A stretch of 33,881 nucleotides of DNA from Pedobacter rhizosphaerae. Its GTDB lineage: Bacteria; Bacteroidota; Bacteroidia; Sphingobacteriales; Sphingobacteriaceae. The stretch lies in assembly GCF_900111155.1 (NCBI RefSeq), contig NZ_FOGG01000040.1, forward strand, positions 10,031 through 43,911, given 5' to 3'. Position 1 is the first letter of the stretch. The number at the start of each line of letters is the position of its first letter. Positions 24,891 to 33,599 of this stretch are shown piece by piece. Position numbers and translations under genes: made by a program. The notes beneath the pieces were generated by a model. That model searched no databases. It was not told where the DNA came from and was given only the letters and a program-made list of their open reading frames with translations.

Positions 24891-25610
24891 TTATGGCACG
24901 ATAGTAATGGTTGCTTTCCCTGGTTTAGGCGCAATTTTGATATTCTGGTTTGCCGCAGCAGTACAGCTGGCAGCCGGTACAATTGGCACACCTCCTGTAG
25001 AATAGGTTGCCGTAGCAGTAAATACATAATCGCCTACAGCCAAACCATCTTTCAGGGTCAGTTTATCTCCTGCTTGTGTTGCAATAGTTGTAATATCGGC
25101 TACAGGAGTAGCGCCCAAAGTTGCTGTCCATGCATATGTAAAAGTTACGCCGGCAGGTAAAGTAATGCTATTAGGTGCCGCTGTTATTACGGCTTGAGAA
25201 GCGAGTTCGGTACAGAAATCGGTTTTTGGAGTAGAAAGTGCTATTGCAGGATCAGGCAATTTCTCTAAAACAATTTCATCAGAAGCTTCTCCAGGACATA
25301 AATTTGCATCAGCAGGAATAACTTTTACCGTATACCTATGCGTTCCCGTGGTAAGAGTGGCACTGGTTTGTAAGCCTGCATTAGATCCGTCGTAAGAAAT
25401 AGCATTTTGTGCAGTTCCATCAATTGTCCAGATAATTTGATCTCCATTTACGGGTGTATAAGCCCCAAATGAGGGGTTGAAAGTAGCCTGTCCGGTACCG
25501 CATACGTAAAGATTTGGTGTACTCTGTGCAAGTGCAGCCAAGGGGGTTAGCAGTATTAAAAAAGTAAATAATCTTAGTTTCTTAAATGTTGTTTTTCTTT
25601 TCATGATCAT
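24891..25610 (-). CDS. Exported Ig-like protein, set B
   Basis: The 239-residue protein has a signal peptide (about 1-28, ending ALAQ); either of two ATGs two codons apart could be used. Two beta-rich Ig/PKD-like domains follow: about 32-125 with NGDQIIWTIDGTAQN and HRYTVKVIPADANLC, and about 130-228 with FTYAWTATLGATPV and GDYVFTATATYS. The end KPGKATITIVP matches the KPxKPxI ending of its counterparts but lacks their GTAGAVTF tail. No export C-terminal domain. It occupies the same operon slot as 18813 and 30010 with little direct sequence similarity, so the slot rather than the sequence is conserved. Confidence 0.78.
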   Translation of the reverse strand: MIMKRKTTFKKLRLFTFLILLTPLAALAQSTPNLYVCGTGQATFNPSFGAYTPVNGDQIIWTIDGTAQNAISYDGSNAGLQTSATLTTGTHRYTVKVIPADANLCPGEASDEIVLEKLPDPAIALSTPKTDFCTELASQAVITAAPNSITLPAGVTFTYAWTATLGATPVADITTIATQAGDKLTLKDGLAVGDYVFTATATYSTGGVPIVPAASCTAAANQNIKIAPKPGKATITIVP

Positions 25611-25634
25611 CAGATTTTGAGATTGTTATATAAT

Positions 25635-27845
25635 TTATTGAATAGATACGATTGGTTTGGGTGGCACAAGTTTTACCTTAACACTAAAACTGAAGGTCTT
25701 TGAGCAGTATGCATTTTTAAGGGTCAATATTCCGTTATGCACCTCCGGACTAGCATCAACAGGAATAACCAATGGAATCTCGTCCAGAGGCAATGGCGAA
25801 TCAGACACATTTACAAAACCTGCAGTTTGCCAGGTAATGCTGTACGTTATGGGATTAAAAACGGGATTAGTATAAGGCAACACGGTTGCTGTTACTCCTT
25901 CGCAAACAGCGGGCACAGGGAGTAAAGTCAGCTCCGGTAGACCATTTACTTTAAAGTTAAAATCAACCTGCTTACCACAGCTTACTGCATCATCGGGAAC
26001 CGTATAGCTGATTACTACATTTCCATCTGCAATTCCTGTTACCTTTCCTGTGAGGGAGATTGTTGCTATTGCGGGATCAGCGCTGCTCCAGACCCCGCCT
26101 GCAGTAGTATTAACCAGCATTGTTGAGGCTCCGACACAAATCTCGTTTGCACCAGAAATCGCATTGACCACTGCAACCGGCTTAACCTGTACATTTACAG
26201 CTTTCGGACCTCCTGCACTCTTGCAACCTGTAGCCGTATTTACTGCTTCTACATAGTAGCTTGTTGAAGCAGTTAAAACAGGGGTAGTGAAAGAATTTCC
26301 AGATGCTAAGTGTGTTGAAGGAGAAATTGAGCTATACCAGTTATAAGTATAAGCACCATCTGGATTATTAACAGATAAAGTTACCGCACTCCCGCTACAA
26401 ATGGTTTCGTTTGTTACATCTACCGTGGGCAGTGGATTAATCTTCAGCCGTACCTTCAAAGCTTCCGAGGTCGCATTCACACAGTATGTTCTGCTCGACT
26501 GCACATAATAAGTATAATCTCCAGCGGGTAAATTTGCGGGTGGTGTATAAGTTAACCCAGTATGAAGAGGGCTACCTCCTGTAGGTGTATCGGTCCAATT
26601 GTATGTGGTACAATCCTGCGGGTTATTGACAGTAAAGCTGGTTGTTTCGCCCTGACATATCGTTCGCTGATCTTCTGCGGCAGGATCTGTTAACGTTCTT
26701 GGTTTCGCCAGTTTGCGTCTTATTTCGTAAATTTTTAAAGAGCCCAATACTCCAGCCAGTCCACCTGTAGTAATTTCTAAACGGTCGTACGGAGTGGTGA
26801 TGGGAAAAGTGAGCTGATATTTATCTGCACTACCGGGAAAAAGCCGGAGGTTTAAAAATGTTCCTGCGTTATTAAATGCTGGGCCGGCAGGACTTCCATT
26901 TAAATAAGGCTGAATGGTAAAGCCCGTTAATAAATTAAGATCCAGCAAGCCACCTCCAGGTTTTTGAAGAATAATACTAACAGAATCTGCCGGCTGAGCA
27001 GGTTTATTGAAGATGGCAGTGAGGTAAATTTTATTTAAGACAGAGGCCCCCACATTCATCAGCGCAAAGCTATCGTCGTTACCGTCAATGGCATTAAATG
27101 GGTTTTCAACAGTTCCGGTTGCATTTAATACGCCTCCAATTACTGTAGGCTGAACCCCAGAAAGCACATCAATTACTTCGTCGCAGTTATAGGTGGCAGT
27201 AGTTTCTTCTAAAATATAAGCATGAAATAACTTGGCAGATAAAGCAACCGACAATAAACTACCAGAAACTTTAACATAAATGCCATGATAGGCTTGAGTT
27301 GGAGTGATCGTAATTTCAGTTTCTCCAGCACCGCTAATAACCCCGGCAATATTAGTTGAATTATAGATGGCAACCTTGCTAGCAGCATTATATCCTGCAG
27401 CATGACCAGCACCGATGAGCCATGGCCAATTATCCGTAACTGGAGATAAGTTGGTGAAGGTACCGATCTCAACGCCACTTAATATACTCAACACTTCGGT
27501 AGGAAGGGAAATTTTGATTGTAACAGGTTTACCAGCGGGAATTAGTCTGGGCGTACTATTTGTACCATCTGTTGTAAACTCAAGAAACTGGGTAGCAGAG
27601 GCTAAGCCTACTAAACCAATGCCAACGTTTAGTGTTGAAGCATCTTTAACTTGTCCATTAACGGCATTCGACGCATCACTAATGGTACCTACCAGTGTGG
27701 GAGCCCCCAACAGGCCCAAACCTTCCAGGTAAGCACCTTGAAAGTTGGCGTAAGTTCTTGTTGTATTTTCGCACTGAGCAAAAATGAATGCCGGCAGAAA
27801 ACATAAAACTATTACCAAGAAGAATAGACCGGAGCGTCGTTTCAA
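25635..27845 (-). CDS. Large exported multi-domain beta protein, set B
   Basis: The 736-residue protein has a signal peptide (1-23, ending FAQ|CEN). Residues about 30-388 hold two related modules with phrases such as NAVNGQ/NAIDGN and LNVG/MNVG; I do not recognise them, and a jelly-roll or lectin-like fold is a guess. Then come Ig-like domains (about 395-560) with TICQGETTSFTV and TICSGSAVTLSV, a Big_2-like bacterial Ig domain (565-635) with GVWSSADPAIATIS, and the terminal module (about 640-730) shared with 19527 and 30722 (SITWQTAGFVNV, GILTLKNA). It lacks the IgGFc-binding-like region of sets A and C and has no T9SS C-terminal domain. First gene of set B. Confidence 0.82.
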   Translation of the reverse strand: MKRRSGLFFLVIVLCFLPAFIFAQCENTTRTYANFQGAYLEGLGLLGAPTLVGTISDASNAVNGQVKDASTLNVGIGLVGLASATQFLEFTTDGTNSTPRLIPAGKPVTIKISLPTEVLSILSGVEIGTFTNLSPVTDNWPWLIGAGHAAGYNAASKVAIYNSTNIAGVISGAGETEITITPTQAYHGIYVKVSGSLLSVALSAKLFHAYILEETTATYNCDEVIDVLSGVQPTVIGGVLNATGTVENPFNAIDGNDDSFALMNVGASVLNKIYLTAIFNKPAQPADSVSIILQKPGGGLLDLNLLTGFTIQPYLNGSPAGPAFNNAGTFLNLRLFPGSADKYQLTFPITTPYDRLEITTGGLAGVLGSLKIYEIRRKLAKPRTLTDPAAEDQRTICQGETTSFTVNNPQDCTTYNWTDTPTGGSPLHTGLTYTPPANLPAGDYTYYVQSSRTYCVNATSEALKVRLKINPLPTVDVTNETICSGSAVTLSVNNPDGAYTYNWYSSISPSTHLASGNSFTTPVLTASTSYYVEAVNTATGCKSAGGPKAVNVQVKPVAVVNAISGANEICVGASTMLVNTTAGGVWSSADPAIATISLTGKVTGIADGNVVISYTVPDDAVSCGKQVDFNFKVNGLPELTLLPVPAVCEGVTATVLPYTNPVFNPITYSITWQTAGFVNVSDSPLPLDEIPLVIPVDASPEVHNGILTLKNAYCSKTFSFSVKVKLVPPKPIVSIQ

Positions 27846-27901
27846 AGTATTTTAGCTGTTGGATCGGAAGTGTATAATAATTGGTTTGTTTGCTCTTCGC
27901 A

Positions 27902-27909
27902 CAAACATA
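27902..27909 (-). promoter_or_regulatory. -7 box for operon set B
   Basis: TATGTTTG on the minus strand is a perfect TAnnTTTG match 57 bp upstream of the large-protein start. Upstream of it lies the inverted repeat TTCGTTCA (27931-27938) / TGAACGAA (27948-27955), a possible operator. Confidence 0.5.
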
Positions 27910-28046
27910 CTGGCTCAATTAAGCGCTTATTCGTTCACTTTATTCAATGAACGAACCCATAACATTTTTTTTGAAAGGCAGTATTGACAATTATCAAAAA
28001 AACAGCAAAAACTTGTTCATTTACATAAAAAGGAAGATTTTCATTA

Positions 28047-29021
28047 CTAGAAATAGCATTTCGGCCTACGGCTTTTTTGGGTGACCAGGTAATAACCAAT
28101 AGAGATTTCATGAGACCCGTAGTCGTAATTTCCGAGCTTATTCAGACTATAATCGTAAGCATAACCAACTCTCAAGTTTGGTCTTACAAAGAATTCGGAG
28201 ATCAGGCCAACTGCACTTTTAGCCGGAAGATTAGCCATTAAATTTGATTTGGGATAGAGCTTTAAGGAAGTTCTGTACATTCCACCTATCCAGAAGCGCT
28301 CTTTAATCAATACCGCAGCATTAAGATCAATAGAAGTTGGTCCCCGAAGGTCTTCTTTGATTAAAAAGGTTGGCTTGAAAACAATATCATCATTCACTGA
28401 AAGTGCAAAGCCTGCAGTAAGATAAAAATGTGGCTGTGTCTTAACATAGAGCATTTTATAATCTTCAGCAGAAGAAAGTATACTATTGAAAAGATTATGA
28501 ACAGAGAAACCAATAAAAAACTTTTCAGTGGAATAATGTAATCCGGCTCGAATATCTGGTTTAATTTCACTCACATTTCCTGTAGGAATTCTATTGTCTC
28601 CTTGTTCTATTGGATCCAACTGGCTACCGTTTAATCCTAATTGCATTACCCCCAGGCCAAGGCCAAAAGCAACAACTTTAGTTTCCGTTCGATCGAGTTT
28701 AATGCGATAAGCCAAATTAGCAGTTGCACTAAGGGCACTTTGTGCACCAATTTTATCTTTAGTGATAATTGTACCTATCCCTATACTTTCGTCGTTAATA
28801 GCGGCATCAGCAGAAATAGAAAGCGTTTGCGGAGCACCTTTAACTCCTGTCCATTGCGAACGTGCAAAGGCTTGCAGATACAGTTCCTCTTTGTACCCTG
28901 CATAAGCCGGATTAATATACAATCCATTAAATACATACTGTCCAAATTGGGCATCCTGCTGAGCATATCCAATAAATGGAAGCCATATCAAAACGAGAAG
29001 TAGCTTGCCTAGCCTATTCAT
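28047..29021 (-). CDS. PorP/SprF-family outer-membrane protein, set C
   Basis: This 324-residue paralogue of 16841 and 22939 has a signal peptide (1-20, ending GYAQ|QDAQF), the family opening QFGQYVFNGLYINPAYAGY, and the C-terminal KLGNYDYGSHEISIGYYL with final KSRRPKCYF. Predicted outer-membrane partner of the T9SS-exported protein 20 bp upstream (29042). Last gene of set C, 201 bp before set B. Small differences cluster in the middle (about 175-200), where the three paralogues differ most. Confidence 0.92.
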   Translation of the reverse strand: MNRLGKLLLVLIWLPFIGYAQQDAQFGQYVFNGLYINPAYAGYKEELYLQAFARSQWTGVKGAPQTLSISADAAINDESIGIGTIITKDKIGAQSALSATANLAYRIKLDRTETKVVAFGLGLGVMQLGLNGSQLDPIEQGDNRIPTGNVSEIKPDIRAGLHYSTEKFFIGFSVHNLFNSILSSAEDYKMLYVKTQPHFYLTAGFALSVNDDIVFKPTFLIKEDLRGPTSIDLNAAVLIKERFWIGGMYRTSLKLYPKSNLMANLPAKSAVGLISEFFVRPNLRVGYAYDYSLNKLGNYDYGSHEISIGYYLVTQKSRRPKCYF

Positions 29022-29041
29022 ATTTGTTCCTTCATCCTCCC

Positions 29042-29986
29042 CTATCTGATTACCGTTACATACCCCTTATAACTCATCCAATCGGATTTCCCATTTTTAA
29101 CCTTAACCACATAAAAGTAGGTACCATCACTTAATCCCAGGGCATTCCAATCATTGGCATAACCTTGAGCCTGATAAACTGTACTTCCCCACCTGTTCAT
29201 TACGGTTACCTCGTTTAATTCAAAAGCCTCTAAGTGTTCCAGATAGAAATTATCATTTTTTCCATCGCCGTTTGGCGTAAAAACATTAGGGATTTTCAAA
29301 CCAAAAATCTCTTTATGATCGATAGAGGTATTATTAGTAAGATTCGGATCGGCCTCATTGGCACTTACACTTGCGGCATTGCTAACGAGACCATGTTGTT
29401 TTGACCTTACGCTAATAATTAATTCTGCAAAGGCACCGTTGGGCAACTGAAGAATATCCCATTTAACCGTTCGCTCAATAGGATCATAATAAGCATTACC
29501 CTCAGTAGGATTAGAGAGCTTTTCGAAAATCAGGTTTTCTGGCAGGTTATCTTTAATGGTTAAACCAGAAGCATCGTCTTTACCATTGTTTCTTACCAAT
29601 AAATGATAATCAAAAACCTGATTGCTGATTACCTCCCGCTTTTCAGAAGTTTTAGTAATGGATATATCTGCCGAGGGCAGAGGAAGAATCGCTACAACAA
29701 TCTCCTCCGAGAGATCTGAAGTACAACCTTGAGCATTTATAGAAGCAACCTTGTAAATCCCGGCAGTTGCTGTTATGATACTGTTTCCCTTCTGACCATT
29801 AATTAAAACACCATCCTTAAACCAAATGTATGAGCTCGCACCAGCAGAATTGGCATGTAGAACTGCTGACGATCCTTCTCTGATCGTAACAGTCTGCCTC
29901 CCCACCGGAGCGTTCTGGCTATAACCTGTTTGCCTGCCCAGCAACAGCAATACCAGAAACCAGAATATGAGTATCCTTATTCTCAT
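29042..29986 (-). CDS. T9SS-exported surface protein with gliding-type C-terminal domain, set C
   Basis: This 314-residue protein has a signal peptide (1-23), an Ig-like domain (about 28-112) with SYIWFKDGVLINGQ, a DUF11-like domain (about 115-228) with FDYHLLVRNNGKDDASGL, and a type B T9SS C-terminal domain (about 230-314) with IPNVFTPNGDGKNDNFYL, NRWGSTVYQA and LSDGTYFYVVKV. It is nearly colinear and very similar to 17835, so sets A and C share a recent ancestor. It lies 23 bp after the Ig-like gene and 20 bp before the PorP gene. Confidence 0.92.
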   Translation of the reverse strand: MRIRILIFWFLVLLLLGRQTGYSQNAPVGRQTVTIREGSSAVLHANSAGASSYIWFKDGVLINGQKGNSIITATAGIYKVASINAQGCTSDLSEEIVVAILPLPSADISITKTSEKREVISNQVFDYHLLVRNNGKDDASGLTIKDNLPENLIFEKLSNPTEGNAYYDPIERTVKWDILQLPNGAFAELIISVRSKQHGLVSNAASVSANEADPNLTNNTSIDHKEIFGLKIPNVFTPNGDGKNDNFYLEHLEAFELNEVTVMNRWGSTVYQAQGYANDWNALGLSDGTYFYVVKVKNGKSDWMSYKGYVTVIR

Positions 29987-30009
29987 TATTGGCTTAAAGC
30001 ATCAAAACT

Positions 30010-30699
30010 CTAAAAGGTTACTGCTCCAGCTGTTCCCTGAATAGTATTACTATTAATATTGGGCTTGCCTGGTTTAGGGCTTACCGTAATATCATGATCT
30101 ATAGTTTGGGCACAATATTTATTCCCCCCAATAATATAACCTACTTTTAATCGATAGGTCGTGGTTCCGACTGTTGGATTTACTGGCGTAAAGTCCTTTG
30201 AGTTTTCTCCCGCTAAAATTGTTTCCACTCCACCTGAAACCGAGTACCATTGATAGGCTATCTGTGTAATGAGCGGATCCTCCGGATTAACTACACTTCC
30301 CAATTGAGCAAGGGGGCTTTCCACACAAAAGTTTGCAGGAACAAAACTGGGTACAAGTGGTTTCAGTACATAAACAGGAATTTCCTGCATGTCTGATTCA
30401 CATGCACCCGCAGCGGTGGACTTGGCGCTAAGGTAGTAATAACCCGTTTTCAAATCGGCTGCAGGAATCTTATCTCCTGATACCAAAGAAATCACTGTTG
30501 CCGGAGTGGTCGTTTGAGATGTGCTATACTTAACAATCCAGTTCTCATTGGCAGCGGGAGGAGGAAAGGTTAAATCAGCGCCCTCGCAAAACAAGTTGAC
30601 ATCCGCTGTTGTAGGCGTAACTTGGCCGAGCACCCTAAATGATATACAAAATAAAATTACAGGAATGATTAAGGTTAATTTTAAAAACACTTTATTCAT
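30010..30699 (-). CDS. Exported Ig-like protein, set C
   Basis: The protein has 229 residues from ATG 30699, chosen because MNKVFLKL aligns with the start MNKFLTK of the set A homologue; an ATG at 30720 would add seven residues. It has a signal peptide (about 1-26, ending VLGQ) and two Ig-like domains: about 27-113 with VNLFCEGADLTFP, and about 114-210 with NFCVESPLAQLG and IAYQWYSVSG. The end KPGKPNINSN plus GTAGAVTF is shared with set A. No T9SS domain. Twenty-two bp separate it from the large-protein gene. Confidence 0.8.
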   Translation of the reverse strand: MNKVFLKLTLIIPVILFCISFRVLGQVTPTTADVNLFCEGADLTFPPPAANENWIVKYSTSQTTTPATVISLVSGDKIPAADLKTGYYYLSAKSTAAGACESDMQEIPVYVLKPLVPSFVPANFCVESPLAQLGSVVNPEDPLITQIAYQWYSVSGGVETILAGENSKDFTPVNPTVGTTTYRLKVGYIIGGNKYCAQTIDHDITVSPKPGKPNINSNTIQGTAGAVTF

Positions 30700-30721
30700 A
30701 ATATACTTTTTTAAATTCATT

Positions 30722-33325
30722 TTAATACTTTGAGGTTAATGGCACCGGAACATTCGGAACCGCCGGTTTTGGATTTATTTTAATCTTAAAATTGATTTGT
30801 TTAGTGCAGTTATTAGCATTTTTTAGTATTAACACGCCAGTATGCGTACCCACTATGGCATCGGAAGGAATGTTAACAGAGATATTTCCAACGGGAAAGG
30901 GCTGATCATTGACAGGAACAAATCCTGGCGTATCCCAGGTTATGCTGTAGGAAACAGGAGAATTTAGCACGTTCGCATAATTTAACTCTGTAATCAGGGT
31001 ACCTTGACAGATCTCAGGATCACCATTTAACATTAAATCTGGCAAAGGATTCACTGTAATATTTGCCTGAAGATTCAAGGCTGTGCCTGTAGTGCCCAAT
31101 ACGGTATATACAGTTGAAGGCTGAGCCGTAGTTGGTGTCCCGCTAATGGTTAATTCCTTAGTCAAAGTGCTGTATCCAAAACTTAGTCCCTGAGGCAATC
31201 CATTCACTGTAACCCCCGTGGTTTCGGGCAAAATATGGTAAACAACAGGAATTATAGGATTGTCTACACAAGTTATTATATCTCCCGGCAGTGTAGATGT
31301 TGAAACAGCGCTTTCATCGTTACTGGCTACTAAATCTAGTTGTGGGCCGGAAATAATCGCATGATTGGTATTCACTCCGGCTTGAACAACTTTGGCTGTA
31401 ATGTCGAGTTTAGCAATCCCGTTAACTCCCAATCCACCAATAGTCCAGATACCAGTTACTGCATCATAGGCGGTTCCCGCAGTAGCTACGCTAGAAACAT
31501 AGGTATACCCTGTCGGAAGTGGATCTGACACAGATACGTCTACAGCTGCACCATTGCCCAGATTCTTTGCCAGAAGACTAAAAACCACATTGCTATTTAA
31601 GGTTGGGTAAAGTACGTCGACACTTTTGGTTATAGAGCGATCGACATTACATACAGAAATTTTAACCGGCAATGAAGGCGCACTTAAACCACAATCTAAC
31701 TGATAGGTAACACTATAATTACCAGATTCGGTGGCTATATAAACATCATTAGTTGCACCACTTATTGGCATATCATTAAAATACCATTGATATGGATTGG
31801 CATTGGGAACTGCAAGAAGTTTCATCGAGGCACAATTTTCCTCTATCGCGGTAACCTGCTCTGCCTTTTCAGGAAATCGCGAAACAAAATTCGACATGGA
31901 AGAAATATTATTCTGTTGTACAAAAGACACAGTGATTCGACCGTCACTAGATAAAGCAATATTGGTTGGCGATCCAATTTGAGCATCGGTGAAACTGATC
32001 AGCGTTAACCCTGAACTCCCCAAAGACTTACGAACTCCTATTGCTGCAATGGTTTCTATATCCTTATTAGTATACGACGGAACCCCTCCTGTAGTAGTTA
32101 AAAATATTTTATCTGGATTTCTAGTTACGATGTACCGATAGTAAGGAAGATTGGTTGATCCCGAATAAGCAGTAAATTTCTTCGTTTCTACATTTTGAGA
32201 ACCCGAGCAACTGGAAATGGGCACCAAGGTGGCGATGTCTACTTCGCAACCTCCCCCGCGAGAAATACCTGCGGTGCCTGAAAAAACTTCGATATCCTTA
32301 TCTGATGCAATAAAGGATGATGAATACCTACCTGTATTAGAACTGGTGTTGTAAGGCCCAGAGAGGTAACCATGGTTAAACGTTACTTTATCTCCTGCTG
32401 AGACTAAGGTATAGTTATTTGATGATCTCTCTACTCCATCAACATCATAGTTTTTTACTACTACCGTGGTATTGGCTTCTGTTGCAATTACTGTTGATTG
32501 TTCTGCAACCAGATTACCTTCTCCCCTAACAATTACATAATCTTTACCCAAGGAAGCAATAGGCGGAATAGGATTATAAGCACTATCTCCACAACCTCCC
32601 GGAGCATCATACATTGCTCCTGTATTCATTACACTTGGCGCTGATGATTCTACCAAAGTACCAATAGCGGTTTTAAATAAGTAGCTCTGGCCAGCATTTA
32701 AGGTGGCAACAACTACTCCTCCTACCTTAACAACCGTATTCGCCTCAATAGCCATGATACTGTAAATGGGTTGAGGAGAAAAAATAGATAAATTGTCTGA
32801 ACGGTAGTAACCCACCCTAAAGGAGGTACCCTGGGCAGCATCCCCAAAACTGAACAATGAAGCATTACCTTTGATATCAGCATCCGTTCCACCGGTGCCC
32901 AGATTATCTGACGCAATGTTGCGAAGGTTCACCGCAATTGATCCTGTTCCTTCCACAATAATTCCTCCCCCATTAATTACAGTATTGAGGCTAAATGCCG
33001 GGGCATTTTTGGGCAGTCCAAAAAAACGATGGGTAAAAGGACTATTTTGGGAGACAGTGAAATTAACAACCAGTGTACCATCACTTTTTTTAATAGTTCC
33101 GGTAACGGGTACCGTACTATTGGTGGTTACTACAATTTCATTTGCATTGCTCCAATACTGCCAGGGGGCCGGGGCTATATAGTGTTTAGAATATCTTGGA
33201 GGTTGAAAATAACTGGATGTCGTGTTTTTAGAAAAAAAGGATTCAGCGTAGACATACCCTGTTGAAACCCATAAAAACGGAAGCAATATTATAAACCGAA
33301 GTTGGAAAAACGTGCCTTTCATCAT
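30722..33325 (-). CDS. Large exported IgGFc-binding-like/DUF11 protein, set C
   Basis: This 867-residue paralogue of 19527 has a signal peptide (about 1-28), an IgGFc-binding-like region (about 38-485) with YSIMAIEANTVVKV, GKDYVIVRGEG and STVIATEANTTVVV, an Ig-like segment with PYQWYFNDMPISGA, a DUF11 domain with DRSITKSVDVLYPTLNSN, one PKD-like module, and the shared terminal module with SITWDTPGFVPV and HTGVLILKNA. Compared with set A it lacks one module of about 85 residues just before the terminal module. It ends without a T9SS C-terminal domain. First gene of set C. Its upstream region (33326-33566) shows no clear TAnnTTTG promoter on the minus strand and nothing else I can identify. Confidence 0.82.
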   Translation of the reverse strand: MMKGTFFQLRFIILLPFLWVSTGYVYAESFFSKNTTSSYFQPPRYSKHYIAPAPWQYWSNANEIVVTTNSTVPVTGTIKKSDGTLVVNFTVSQNSPFTHRFFGLPKNAPAFSLNTVINGGGIIVEGTGSIAVNLRNIASDNLGTGGTDADIKGNASLFSFGDAAQGTSFRVGYYRSDNLSIFSPQPIYSIMAIEANTVVKVGGVVVATLNAGQSYLFKTAIGTLVESSAPSVMNTGAMYDAPGGCGDSAYNPIPPIASLGKDYVIVRGEGNLVAEQSTVIATEANTTVVVKNYDVDGVERSSNNYTLVSAGDKVTFNHGYLSGPYNTSSNTGRYSSSFIASDKDIEVFSGTAGISRGGGCEVDIATLVPISSCSGSQNVETKKFTAYSGSTNLPYYRYIVTRNPDKIFLTTTGGVPSYTNKDIETIAAIGVRKSLGSSGLTLISFTDAQIGSPTNIALSSDGRITVSFVQQNNISSMSNFVSRFPEKAEQVTAIEENCASMKLLAVPNANPYQWYFNDMPISGATNDVYIATESGNYSVTYQLDCGLSAPSLPVKISVCNVDRSITKSVDVLYPTLNSNVVFSLLAKNLGNGAAVDVSVSDPLPTGYTYVSSVATAGTAYDAVTGIWTIGGLGVNGIAKLDITAKVVQAGVNTNHAIISGPQLDLVASNDESAVSTSTLPGDIITCVDNPIIPVVYHILPETTGVTVNGLPQGLSFGYSTLTKELTISGTPTTAQPSTVYTVLGTTGTALNLQANITVNPLPDLMLNGDPEICQGTLITELNYANVLNSPVSYSITWDTPGFVPVNDQPFPVGNISVNIPSDAIVGTHTGVLILKNANNCTKQINFKIKINPKPAVPNVPVPLTSKY

Positions 33326-33566
33326 TCATTTTAAGGGCTCCTTAAAACGCAATAAACACCAAAGCAGATTTATTCTGGCAGCAGGAAGCCGGCCAGCTAA
33401 ATCTGAACAATTAAAGATAACTGATCTGTTAAAGACCAATTAGTCAAGAAAATTAGGTATTGCGGTTTAAGGGAATCTTAATCCGAAATTAGTAAAAAAG
33501 AGCTGAAAAAAACCAGGTTAAAAGATTAACTAACACACTAAAACACAGGCATAAAATATTTAAAAA

Positions 33567-33599
33567 AGAGGCTGTCTCAAAAAGGCAGTCTCTTTTTTT
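33567..33599 (+). terminator. Hairpin and T run at the left end of the insertion sequence
   Basis: AGAGGCTGTC (33567-33576) pairs with GGCAGTCTCT (33584-33593), allowing two G-U pairs, and is followed by a T run. GAGGCTGTCTCAAAAA resembles the terminal repeat of IS1182-type elements, so the element probably begins at about 33568. The hairpin would block transcription entering the transposase from outside. Confidence 0.6.
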
